Positions 42,511 through 49,846 of a DNA stretch of 64,000 bases are shown here, piece by piece (position 1 is the first letter of the stretch; the number at the start of each line of letters is the position of its first letter). The notes under the pieces were generated by a model, which was not told the DNA's origin, did not search any database, and saw only the letters and a program-made list of their open reading frames with translations. The DNA comes from Acidobacteriota bacterium (GTDB lineage: Bacteria > Acidobacteriota > Terriglobia > Versatilivoradales > Versatilivoraceae). The stretch lies in NCBI GenBank assembly GCA_022826755.1, contig JAJDUG010000033.1, positions 1 to 64,000 of the forward strand, in the 5' to 3' direction. Made by a program: the position numbers and the translations under genes.

Positions 42511-45419
42511 AGCCGCTCTTTCTGGCGCAGGTTGCCGGGATCGTAGAAGGGCAGCTCCACCACCCGGGCCGTGACCATCCGGCGGCCGCCGGTCCGGATC
42601 GGGACGGCCGTGCCCGGTGCGGACAATTCCGGAGAAACGTAGGCCATGCCGATGATCCGCTTCAGGGTGGGGCTGAAAGCGGCGCTGGTGACCCGGCCGG
42701 CAATCTCTCCCCCATGGATCACCAGCTCGCATTCCCGGGGCACCGGCCCCCCGTAGGTCTCGGGGAATGCAAACCCCACCAGGCGGCGTTTGAGAGGCCT
42801 GGTCTTCAGAATGGAGAGGCTGCGCTGGCCCAGGAAGAAGGGTTTGTCGCCCTTGACCGCCCAGTCCATCCCCGCCTCGGCCGGATAGGAGAGCCCGTCC
42901 GAATCCTGTCCCATGATCAGGTGCCCCTTCTCCAGCCGCAGCAGCCGCTGGGCCTCCACGCCGAAGGGACGAATGCCGGCGGCCCGCCCGGCCTCCAGGA
43001 TCCGGTCCCAGACTCCCACGGCGGCATCGGCGGGCACGTGGATCTCGTAGCCCCACTCGCCCACGAATCCGACTCGCAGGACCCGGGCCGTCGCCCCAGC
43101 CACCCGACCCTGGCGAACTCCCAGGTAAGGGAAGGCCTCCGGAGCCAGATCGATGTCGGTCAACGGTTGCAATACCTCAAGGGATCGGGGCCCGGCCAGG
43201 TTCATGGCTCCGTAGGCCCCCGTCAGGTTGAGCACCATCACCTGGAGCGACCAGATCAAGGCCCAGCGGGTCATCTCCCGGGCCACCGCGTCGGAGGCCC
43301 CGCTGGTGGTGGTCACGTAGTAGCGGTCGGGGGCCAGCCGGGCCGCAATGCCGTCGTCCACCATCATGCCGCTCTCGTCGCACATCAGGAGGTAGCGGCT
43401 CCTCCCTTGCTTCAGCTTGGCGAACCGACCCGTGTACATCCTCTCGATGAAGGCCACGGCGTCCGGGCCGCAGATCTCCAGCTTGCCCAGGGTGCCCACG
43501 TCGACCAAGCCCACCCGGCCGCGAACGGCCTGGGCTTCCGCCTGGATGGTTGCCCTCCGGTCGGCTCCGGGGACCAGGTAGTATTCCGGCCGCAGCCAGC
43601 TTCCCGCAACCATGAAACAAGCGCCCAGTTGCCGGTGGCGGACGTGCATGGGGGTTCGCCGCTGGGGGCTGAAGATGCGCCCGGCCAGGTGGCTCAAGGG
43701 CACCGGGCTGGTGAAGGGCCGGGCCGTGGTCAGCCCGGTCGACGCCAGCGACTCCCCCTTGAGCCGGGCCAGGATGCGGCTGCCGTTGAGGTTGGAGTGC
43801 TTGCCCTGGCTGGGTCCCATGCCCAGGGTCGAGTAGCGCTTCAGCAACTCAGCGCTGTCGAACCCCTCCTGCAGGCTGTGCCGGATGTCGTCCAGTTGGA
43901 TGTCCTCGTCCAGGTCCACGAAGTTCTTGCCCCGCGGGTGGGCAACCACCGGGTAGGGGTGACTGAAGGCCACGCCGCGGCGCGGGGGCTCCGCCGGCGC
44001 TTCGGGACCGGCCTTTCCCAGATAGGCCGCCGCCTGGCGGCCGGCTCGGCGGCCGTCCTGGAGCTGGTCTGCCAGGGTGTAGACCCCGTTGACCCTGCCG
44101 GCGGCGAAGATCCCCGCCGGCAGTTGGTCCGGAACATACTGTTGCAGAGATTCGTCGTAGCCCATGCGGGTTCCCGCCTGCCGGAGGATTCCGTCGGCGG
44201 GGGCCCATCCCACGCTCATGGCGATGCCGTCGCAGGCGATGGACTCGGACCTGTCGGGCAGCGGATCTCCGCCCTCGTCCACAGGGCAGAGCAGGGCCCC
44301 GCGGACGGCTCTCTTGCCGGGCGCCGGCAGGGCTTCATGGATGGCGGTGCCGTGGCGAATGGAAATCCGGAGGCCGGCCACCTCCTCTCTCCAACCTGAC
44401 GCCTCTCCTCGAGGCCGCAGGTCGGCGACCAGGGCCACCTCCACTCCCGCACGGTGCAGGTCGACCGCGGCCCGGTATCCGTCGGTGTTGGCCGCCAGCA
44501 CCACCGCCTGGCGGAAAGGCTTCACGGCATACTGGTGGATCAAGCGCTGCGCCGCCGAGGCCAGCATGACCCCGGGGAGGTCGTTGTTGCGAAAGACGGC
44601 GGGTTGGTCGTAGCAACCGGCAGCTACCACCAGGCCGCGCGCCCGCAGCTTGGTCAGCCGCCGGGAGTCGATCAGGGCCACCCAGCGGTCGGCGTAGCAG
44701 CCGGCCGCCGTGGTTCCGGTGCGCATCTCCAGGTTGGGCAGGGCGGCGGCCCTGCCCAGCAGCTCTTCCAACAAGCCCCCGGCCTCCGGCTCTCCCGGAA
44801 ACTGGAATCCCAGGGTCCCTCCCGGACGGCAATCCTCTTCCACCAGCAGGACCTTCAGCCCCAGCTCGGCCGCGGCGATGGCCGCCGAGAGGCCGGCGGG
44901 GCCGGAGCCCACCACCAGCAGATCGCGAAAATCGTAGTTCTTGGGTGTGGAATGCAGTGGCTGATCGGGATGGATGTTGCCCAGCCCGGCGATCCGGCGC
45001 ATGCGGCGCTCGTAAAAGGGAAAGAGGCTGCGGGGGCGGTGGAAGGCCTTGTAGTAGAAGCCAACCGGCAGGAAACGGGAAAAGAGCTCGGTGAAGCGGT
45101 AGAGGTCCGACCGAACTCCTCCCCAGGTGTTGACCGCCCTTGCCTCCATTCCCGGCTCGATGAGGGTGGTGTCCATCCTCAGGTTGGTGGAGTGACGGTT
45201 TTCGGCCAGGGCGTTGCAGTCCAGGCCGCACAGGCTGAAGATGCCGCGGGGTCGATGATACTTGAAGCTGCGTCCCAGCACCCGCACGCCCGAGGCCCAC
45301 AGGGCCGTGCTGAGGGTGTCCCCCCGGTAGCCCTGGTAGCGATGGCCTTCGAAGGTGAAGTCGACCGGCTGCTTCCGATCGATCCGTTCACCGGGCTGGG
45401 GACCGAGGCGTTCACTCAT
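42504..45419 (-). CDS. mgdC: N-methylglutamate dehydrogenase subunit C (SoxA-like alpha subunit)
   Basis: 971 aa, the usual size. Residues ~18-100 are the ferredoxin-like N-terminal domain (FTFEGHRYQGYRGDTLSTALWASG). A dinucleotide site at 171-180 (GSGPAGLSAA) with VEEDCRPGG starts the NAD/FAD-type core. From residue ~600 to the end lies a GCV_T-type tetrahydrofolate domain (VDVGTLGKLEICGPDAVAFIERMYTGRF, shown in part, and GYEIHVPADAAVGVWDRILEAGRA). By analogy it takes the methyl oxidation product onto tetrahydrofolate as 5,10-methylene-THF. The start overlaps the mgdB end by 8 bp. Reaction: N-methylglutamate oxidised to glutamate plus the C1 unit. Confidence 0.88.
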   Translation of the reverse strand: MSERLGPQPGERIDRKQPVDFTFEGHRYQGYRGDTLSTALWASGVRVLGRSFKYHRPRGIFSLCGLDCNALAENRHSTNLRMDTTLIEPGMEARAVNTWGGVRSDLYRFTELFSRFLPVGFYYKAFHRPRSLFPFYERRMRRIAGLGNIHPDQPLHSTPKNYDFRDLLVVGSGPAGLSAAIAAAELGLKVLLVEEDCRPGGTLGFQFPGEPEAGGLLEELLGRAAALPNLEMRTGTTAAGCYADRWVALIDSRRLTKLRARGLVVAAGCYDQPAVFRNNDLPGVMLASAAQRLIHQYAVKPFRQAVVLAANTDGYRAAVDLHRAGVEVALVADLRPRGEASGWREEVAGLRISIRHGTAIHEALPAPGKRAVRGALLCPVDEGGDPLPDRSESIACDGIAMSVGWAPADGILRQAGTRMGYDESLQQYVPDQLPAGIFAAGRVNGVYTLADQLQDGRRAGRQAAAYLGKAGPEAPAEPPRRGVAFSHPYPVVAHPRGKNFVDLDEDIQLDDIRHSLQEGFDSAELLKRYSTLGMGPSQGKHSNLNGSRILARLKGESLASTGLTTARPFTSPVPLSHLAGRIFSPQRRTPMHVRHRQLGACFMVAGSWLRPEYYLVPGADRRATIQAEAQAVRGRVGLVDVGTLGKLEICGPDAVAFIERMYTGRFAKLKQGRSRYLLMCDESGMMVDDGIAARLAPDRYYVTTTSGASDAVAREMTRWALIWSLQVMVLNLTGAYGAMNLAGPRSLEVLQPLTDIDLAPEAFPYLGVRQGRVAGATARVLRVGFVGEWGYEIHVPADAAVGVWDRILEAGRAAGIRPFGVEAQRLLRLEKGHLIMGQDSDGLSYPAEAGMDWAVKGDKPFFLGQRSLSILKTRPLKRRLVGFAFPETYGGPVPRECELVIHGGEIAGRVTSAAFSPTLKRIIGMAYVSPELSAPGTAVPIRTGGRRMVTARVVELPFYDPGNLRQKERLA

Positions 45420-45678
45420 GGCGGTCGTCTTCCCCGTACAGATAGGTCTTGAGGATCTCGTCGGTGGAGGTGTTCCGTTCGGCGATGAACCAGACGCCGC
45501 TGGCCAGGTGGCACCACCACTCCTTCTTGACGGCGGCGGCCCCGGAGCGGTGAAACACGTAGTCGGCCCATTGCCGGTCGGAACATTCCCCGGGCGGGGG
45601 CATGGGCCGGAAGGCGCCGCCGTAGGAAAACTCCTGAATGGGCCGCCAGCCGTTGACGGGGCAACGCATCAGCTTCAT
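45412..45678 (-). CDS. mgdB: N-methylglutamate dehydrogenase subunit B (SoxD-like delta subunit)
   Basis: 88 aa from the ATG at 45678 (CCGGAGGA upstream; a TTG nine bases earlier is less likely). It follows the delta-subunit pattern: LMRCPVNGWRPIQEFSYGG, QWADYVFHRSG, KKEWWCHLASGVWFIAERNTSTDEILKTYLYGE (part). Bacterial sarcosine-oxidase delta binds Zn through CPxCG plus a His and a later Cys. Here the first motif is CPVNG and the later Cys is missing, leaving two of the four ligands. I recall this CP(L/V)NGxR variant from methylamine-linked clusters, which supports N-methylglutamate over sarcosine. Coupled to mgdC by overlap. Confidence 0.85.
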   Translation of the reverse strand: MKLMRCPVNGWRPIQEFSYGGAFRPMPPPGECSDRQWADYVFHRSGAAAVKKEWWCHLASGVWFIAERNTSTDEILKTYLYGEDDRHE

Positions 45679-45709
45679 CTGCCGCAATCCTCCGGTCCGC
45701 TCGCTCGGT

Positions 45710-46951
45710 TCAGTGTCCCACCGAGGCCGCGCCCTTCTCGCCCACCAGGTCGAACTCCTCGAATCGGGAGAGGCGGAAGGGCTCGATCAGGGAGTGGGGC
45801 CGGTCGTTGGCCAGGGTGTGGGCCATGGTCTTGCCGCACACCGGAGTCGCCTTGAATCCCCAGGTGCCCCAGCCGGCGTCCAGGTAGAGTCCTTCTACGG
45901 GAGTCTTTCCCATGATGGGGGAGAAATCGGGCGTCATGTCGGCCAGGCCGGCCCATTGGCGCAGCACCCGCACCTCACCCAGGAAGGGGAACAGCTCCAG
46001 CAGGTGTCCCGCCAGCCCCTCCACGAAGTCCAGGGTCGAGCGGGTGGAGTGCAGCTCGTAGGGGTCCAGCGCCGCCCCCATGACCAGTTCGCCACGCGAC
46101 GACTGGCTGACGTAGAGGTGCAGGTTGGCCGAGACGATGATGGTGTCCAGCCAGGGCTTCAGGGGCTCGCTCACGCAGGCCTGCAGCGGGTGCACCTCCA
46201 GCGGCGTGCGAACCCCCACCATATCCATCACCGCCGGCGTGTATCCGGCCACCGCCGAGAGGACCTTGCCGGTTTCGACAAAGCCCCGGTTGGTTTCCAC
46301 CCCGGCCACCCGCCCGCCCTGGACACGGATTCCGGTGACCTCGGTCTGCTGGTGGATCTCGACGCCCCTTTGGCTGGCGCCGCGGCCATACCCCCAGGCC
46401 ACCGCATCGTGACGGGCGATGGCTCCGGGCGGGTGGTAGAGGGCTCCCAGCACCGGGGTGTGCCCCCCGCAGCTCAGATCCAGTTGAGGGCATTCCCGGC
46501 GGATTACCTCCGGCCCCACCAGCTCGCTGTCCACCCCAAGGTGCTTGTTGACCTCGGCCCGCCAGCGCATGGTCCGCAGGGTGGCGTCGCTGTGGGCCAG
46601 GGTGAAATGTCCCCGACGGGAGTAGAACAGGTTCAGGTCCAGGTCGGCCGACAGGTCCCGAAACAGGCGCAGGCTCTCGTCGTAGAACCGGACTCCCTCG
46701 GCCGTCAGGTAGTTGGAACGGATGATGGCGGTGTTGCGTCCGGTCCCGCCGGCCCCCAGGTAGCTTTTCTCCAGGACGGCCACATCCCGGATTCCGTGGT
46801 CCCGGGCCAGGTAGTAGGCGGCCGCCAGGCCATGACCGCCGGCCCCGATGATGATGGCGTCGTAGTGGGGCTTCAGCCGGTCGGGGCAACGGAACATGCG
46901 CGGTTCCGGATAGCGCCGGCTCATTCCGAATCGTAGCAGTCCAAAAGGCAT
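45710..46951 (-). CDS. mgdA: N-methylglutamate dehydrogenase subunit A (SoxB-like beta subunit)
   Basis: 413 aa from the ATG at 46951; an in-frame TTG at 46966 lies inside the neighbouring repeat and was not used. The FAD-binding motif is YDAIIIGAGGHGLAAAYYLA at ~residues 30-50. Further DAO-family features: GGTGRNTAIIRSNYLT, PQLDLSCGGHTPVLGALYHP, GVEIHQQTEVTGI and the C-terminal YLDAGWGTWGFKATPVCGKTMA. It carries the flavin site that oxidises the N-methyl group. First gene of the mgd-gmaS-mgs cluster; 31 bp separate it from mgdB. Repeat copy D lies directly upstream, so the promoter must be in or beyond it. Confidence 0.88.
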   Translation of the reverse strand: MPFGLLRFGMSRRYPEPRMFRCPDRLKPHYDAIIIGAGGHGLAAAYYLARDHGIRDVAVLEKSYLGAGGTGRNTAIIRSNYLTAEGVRFYDESLRLFRDLSADLDLNLFYSRRGHFTLAHSDATLRTMRWRAEVNKHLGVDSELVGPEVIRRECPQLDLSCGGHTPVLGALYHPPGAIARHDAVAWGYGRGASQRGVEIHQQTEVTGIRVQGGRVAGVETNRGFVETGKVLSAVAGYTPAVMDMVGVRTPLEVHPLQACVSEPLKPWLDTIIVSANLHLYVSQSSRGELVMGAALDPYELHSTRSTLDFVEGLAGHLLELFPFLGEVRVLRQWAGLADMTPDFSPIMGKTPVEGLYLDAGWGTWGFKATPVCGKTMAHTLANDRPHSLIEPFRLSRFEEFDLVGEKGAASVGH

Positions 46952-46961
46952 GAAGGTTTCA

Positions 46962-47160
46962 GGCAAGCAGTGCCCCGCCCTCGACGACGGGGCGGATCAT
47001 ACGAGGGTGAAACAGGGGGTCGTCAGTAAAGACGAACCACGAATGAACACGAATAGGCACGAATACGGATGGACTTCCTTCAACGACAGCCGGCCCGGGA
47101 ATGCTCCTGCAGTTTTGCCCCTTGGTGTGCCTTCGTGGATAACTCCTTTTACCCCGTCGC
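46962..47160 (-). repeat. Dispersed 'ATTCGTG' spacer repeat, copy D
   Basis: Read on the minus strand: GTTATCCACGAAGGCACACC, a short unrelated block, ATCCGTATTCGTGCCTATTC, GTTCATTCGTGGTTCGTC, then CCCTGTTTCACCCTCGTATG and the GC hairpin (CCGCCCCGTCGTCGAGGGCGGGG region). It fills the gap between the sulfite-oxidase-like gene and mgdA. It matches copy A most closely. Confidence 0.8.
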
Positions 47161-47198
47161 ATGCAGCGCGAAACCGGGTTGTATCAGGCAAGCTCGAC

Positions 47199-48362
47199 TC
47201 AGGAAATCGTCACGGTCCGGACGAACTGGGAGTTGTCCTCCCAATAGGTCTTTTTCAGCTCCAGGTCTCCGGCTTCGGGCTGAACCCTGCCGTAGGCATC
47301 GATGGCCCGCGACACGATGGTGTGGGTTCCAGGGGTGGCGTCTTCCCAATGGCAGGTAAAGAGCTTCCAGGAGTAGGCGGTGGAACGCCGGTCGATGGCG
47401 GCCGGCCTCCAGGGACCCCCGTCTATCTTGACCTCGACGGCCTTCAGGGGCGTGCCGTCGTTCAGCACGAACCCCAGGATCCTGCAGCGGGAGCCGCTGC
47501 GGGTCACCCGGGCCACCATGGACTTCAGGCGCATGCGGCTGACCGAGGTCTCGTTCCAGATGGTGCCTTTCCCGTCAGGCATGCCTCGCAGGGTGACATA
47601 CTCGCGGGCCATGAACTTTCCCATGAAGCGGCGGTCCTGCAGGTGGATGTGGGTCAGCCACTTGACGTTGGCCACCCCGTACCAGCCGGGCACGATCAGG
47701 CGGACCGGCGCTCCCTGATTCAGCGAGAGCGGCTCGCCGTTCATCTCGTAGGCCACCAGCACCTCCGACTTCATGGCGTCCGCCAGGGCCAGGCTCCTTC
47801 CGAAGGACTGCTCCACGTTGACCGTGGTCCCGCCGTGATAGACCTCCTCGGTCCCCTTGTCCGCCCCCCAGAACACGACCTCGCGGGCGTAGGGCCTGAT
47901 TCCCGCCTCCTTGAGTAGGCTGCTCAGTCCGACCCCGACCCAGCGGGCGTTGCCGGCCAGCCCGTTGACTCTGCGGGGGCTGTTCCCGGAGCACTCGAAC
48001 CCCGCCGTGTGGGTGGAACGCGGCCGCTGCCTCAGCTCATCCAGGGTCAGTTCCCGGGGGGTATCCACCAGCCCGTCGATGCGGAGTCGGTAGGCGGCCG
48101 GATCCACTGTCGGCTGGCCGTAGTGCTGAACCGTAAAGAACTGATTGCTGGGAGTCAGGAAGCTTTCTATATTTCGCGTGTCCAGGTAGCGAACGCCCGG
48201 CCGCGGATTGGGGTTGAAATCGTCCGGGAAATCGGTGAAGGGAACCACCGTCTCCTCCGCCTCCAGGGGAGGCAGCCCCAGCGTGGGAACCGCCGAGGCG
48301 GCCCATCCGGCCAGGGCCGCGCTCCCCTGCAACAGATGTCTGCGGCTGATGCCTTTTGCCAT
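47199..48362 (-). CDS. Exported sulfite-oxidase-family molybdoenzyme
   Basis: 387 aa. A Tat signal (SRRHLLQGSAALAGWAAS) indicates folding with molybdopterin before export. The Moco domain holds the conserved cysteine Cys124 in AGFECSGNSPR, with KGTEEVYHGGTTVNVEQSF-type, YEMNGEPLSLNQGAPVRLIVPGWYG (part) and KWLTHI motifs. The C-terminal ~110 residues are the dimerisation domain (VEVKIDGGPWRPA, SWKLFTCHWEDATPGTHTIVSRAIDAYG, part). It would oxidise sulfite or another sulfur compound in the periplasm. No haem subunit lies next to it, so its electron acceptor is unknown. A link to the methylamine genes downstream is not evident. Confidence 0.87.
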   Translation of the reverse strand: MAKGISRRHLLQGSAALAGWAASAVPTLGLPPLEAEETVVPFTDFPDDFNPNPRPGVRYLDTRNIESFLTPSNQFFTVQHYGQPTVDPAAYRLRIDGLVDTPRELTLDELRQRPRSTHTAGFECSGNSPRRVNGLAGNARWVGVGLSSLLKEAGIRPYAREVVFWGADKGTEEVYHGGTTVNVEQSFGRSLALADAMKSEVLVAYEMNGEPLSLNQGAPVRLIVPGWYGVANVKWLTHIHLQDRRFMGKFMAREYVTLRGMPDGKGTIWNETSVSRMRLKSMVARVTRSGSRCRILGFVLNDGTPLKAVEVKIDGGPWRPAAIDRRSTAYSWKLFTCHWEDATPGTHTIVSRAIDAYGRVQPEAGDLELKKTYWEDNSQFVRTVTIS

Positions 48363-48424
48363 TTCACACCTCCATGATTACGGGAAACGCCCGCCTCCCG
48401 ATGCTACTCGAAATCCGGGTAATT

Positions 48425-49327
48425 TCACTGCTGTCTCAGTCTGTCGGCGTGGACTCGGGCCACGTCCCCCATGTAGTGGTTGACCGGATAGCGGTCCGCG
48501 GCCAGAAACAGGTTCCGGCGCGCCTCGGTCTCGTCTCCCAGGGCTTCATGGTACAACCCCAGGTAGAGGTGGGCGTAGAAGAGTTGCCGATTGCGGGCCT
48601 CGGGATCGCTGTCCCCGGCCCGGGCCGCCCGCATGACGTAATCGATGGTTCCCTCTCCCTTGAACAATCGATAGATCTCCATCATGGGCACCCGCCCGTC
48701 CCTTTCGATATTGAGGAGGGACTGGCGGGCCTTCCTCACCCCCTCCAGGCGGGCGCCGCAGAGAAAGTGCCACACGGCGTTTTCCACGTCGTTGGCGTTG
48801 ACTTGCTGATGGGATTGGAACTGGGCCCGGCCCTCCCGGTAGAGACCGGCGTAGTAGTAGGAAATGCCGCGCTGCCAATGGTAGGGCTCCTGTCTGGGGT
48901 TCAGTTCGATGGCCCGGTCGAAATCGGCGATGGAGGCCTCGATGTGGCCCAGCTTGAAGTGCTCGCCGCCTCGGCGGTTGTAGACCTCCACCGCCTTGGG
49001 ATCGAGCGTGACCACGGTATCGTAGTCGGCGATGGCCTGGCGGTGACGTCCCTGCATCTCGTGCAGCCGCCCGCGGAAATATAATCCCTGCGGGTTTCGA
49101 GGATCGCGTTCGACGGCTCGATCGGCCAGGGAGAGGGCCTGGGCCAAGTCCCCGCGCTGATAGGCGCTCCGGGCTTGCGACAGCAGGTCGGTCACGGTGG
49201 GCTCCTCCGCTCGCAGGCCGCCCGACGCCGTCCCGAGCGCCAGGATTATCCCCAAGGTCCCCGAACACCACCGCCTCTTCTGGAAACCGAGGGCTTTCCC
49301 GCCTGAAACCGGCAACCGGCGACTCAT
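48425..49327 (-). CDS. Exported TPR-repeat protein
   Basis: 300 aa from the ATG at 49327 (GGGAGGG upstream). An N-terminal signal (WCSGTLGIILALGTASGGLRAEE) precedes tetratricopeptide repeats: LLSQARSAYQRGDLAQALSLADRAVE, ADYDTVVTLDPKAVEVYNRRGGEHFKLGHIEASIADFDRAIELNP (parts), then two less regular ones up to residue ~280. The spacing fits three to five TPRs. It is likely periplasmic and mediates protein contacts; it resembles NlpI-type proteins in size. It lies 62 bp upstream of the molybdoenzyme on the same strand, so the two may be co-transcribed. Confidence 0.78.
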   Translation of the reverse strand: MSRRLPVSGGKALGFQKRRWCSGTLGIILALGTASGGLRAEEPTVTDLLSQARSAYQRGDLAQALSLADRAVERDPRNPQGLYFRGRLHEMQGRHRQAIADYDTVVTLDPKAVEVYNRRGGEHFKLGHIEASIADFDRAIELNPRQEPYHWQRGISYYYAGLYREGRAQFQSHQQVNANDVENAVWHFLCGARLEGVRKARQSLLNIERDGRVPMMEIYRLFKGEGTIDYVMRAARAGDSDPEARNRQLFYAHLYLGLYHEALGDETEARRNLFLAADRYPVNHYMGDVARVHADRLRQQ

Positions 49328-49404
49328 GTCATCCCTCCCGGGAGGCCAAACCCCCGCTAGTTTAAAGGCGGTAGGGGACATCCTCAACAGATATTGTTGC
49401 CCCT

Positions 49405-49427
49405 GTCCGTAACATGTGAAGTGTCCG
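49405..49427 (-). repeat. 23-bp element, right copy
   Basis: This is the reverse complement of 33970-33992 at 21 of 23 positions (core CATGTGAAGTGTCCG). It is oriented toward the left copy and lies at the left edge of the AbiE/HSDR island. Confidence 0.55.
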
Positions 49428-49544
49428 GTGTGAGTAGCCTGTGGAGTGTGCGATGCAGTCTCCGCCGTGTTGCTACCGTGAAAGAATAAACCGAGGGGTG
49501 AAACAGGCGCCATCATCACTACCGGGTTAGCGCTACTCGGCGGC

Positions 49545-49700
49545 ATGCTGCTCTTATTCCGCTGGTTGCGGCAGGACATGCAGCGGCTCGAAGCGCGCAC
49601 GGGTGCCATGGAGCATCGCCTCAGCGCACGATTCGATGCAAATCACGTGCACATCGACTCTCTGACTTCTCTGTTCACTTGCCCAGGCAGCACCGCCTAA
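49545..49700 (+). pseudogene. Relict of a small coiled-coil membrane protein
   Basis: An open frame from ~49507 reads AIITTGLALLGGMLLLFRWL, then RQDMQRLEARTGAMEHRLSARFD and stops at 49700. A helix followed by a charged coil is the pattern of small membrane-tethered proteins of unknown role. No start codon precedes the helix; only an internal ATG at 49545 is available, and the tail (SLFTCPGSTA) is unlike the family. It is best seen as a truncated copy. Confidence 0.4.
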
Positions 49701-49794
49701 GCAGTCTCTCTCCCCAGCGCTGTCGTGTCTTACTCTCGGGACGTAGTAGATTTCACCAGAACAGCTAATTTCATCTTCTCATGAAAGACTATGT

Positions 49795-49837
49795 ATAGTG
49801 AAAAAACAGTTGACTTTTTCACTATGAATGATAAATT
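49795..49837 (+). promoter_or_regulatory. Perfect 11-bp inverted repeat overlapping promoter of AbiE-like pair
   Basis: ATAGTGAAAAA (49795-49805) and TTTTTCACTAT (49815-49825) are perfect arms nine bases apart. A TTGACT (49810-49815) sits within it, and a weak -10 (TAAATT, 49832-49837) follows 16 bp later. Such operators are bound by AbiEi-type antitoxins to repress their own operon. Confidence 0.75.
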
Positions 49838-49846
49838 CAGTAGTTG

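Larger units (their letters stand above)
49328..49846. other. Boundary spacer of the accessory island
   Basis: The 519 bp between the TPR gene and the AbiE-like pair contain the right copy of the 23-bp element (49405-49427). They also hold a relict small ORF (49545-49700) and the operator/promoter at 49795-49837. Otherwise I see no gene. Confidence 0.55.

Noticed and set aside
42714-44399. 561-codon plus-strand frame opposite mgdC
   Set aside because: Antisense shadow of a clear 971-residue subunit.
42504-46951. Calling the mgd genes sarcosine oxidase (soxBDAG)
   Set aside because: Subunit layout is the same, but gmaS and mgsABC follow at once and the delta-like subunit has the variant motif, so N-methylglutamate is the better substrate. 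Sarcosine is not excluded.
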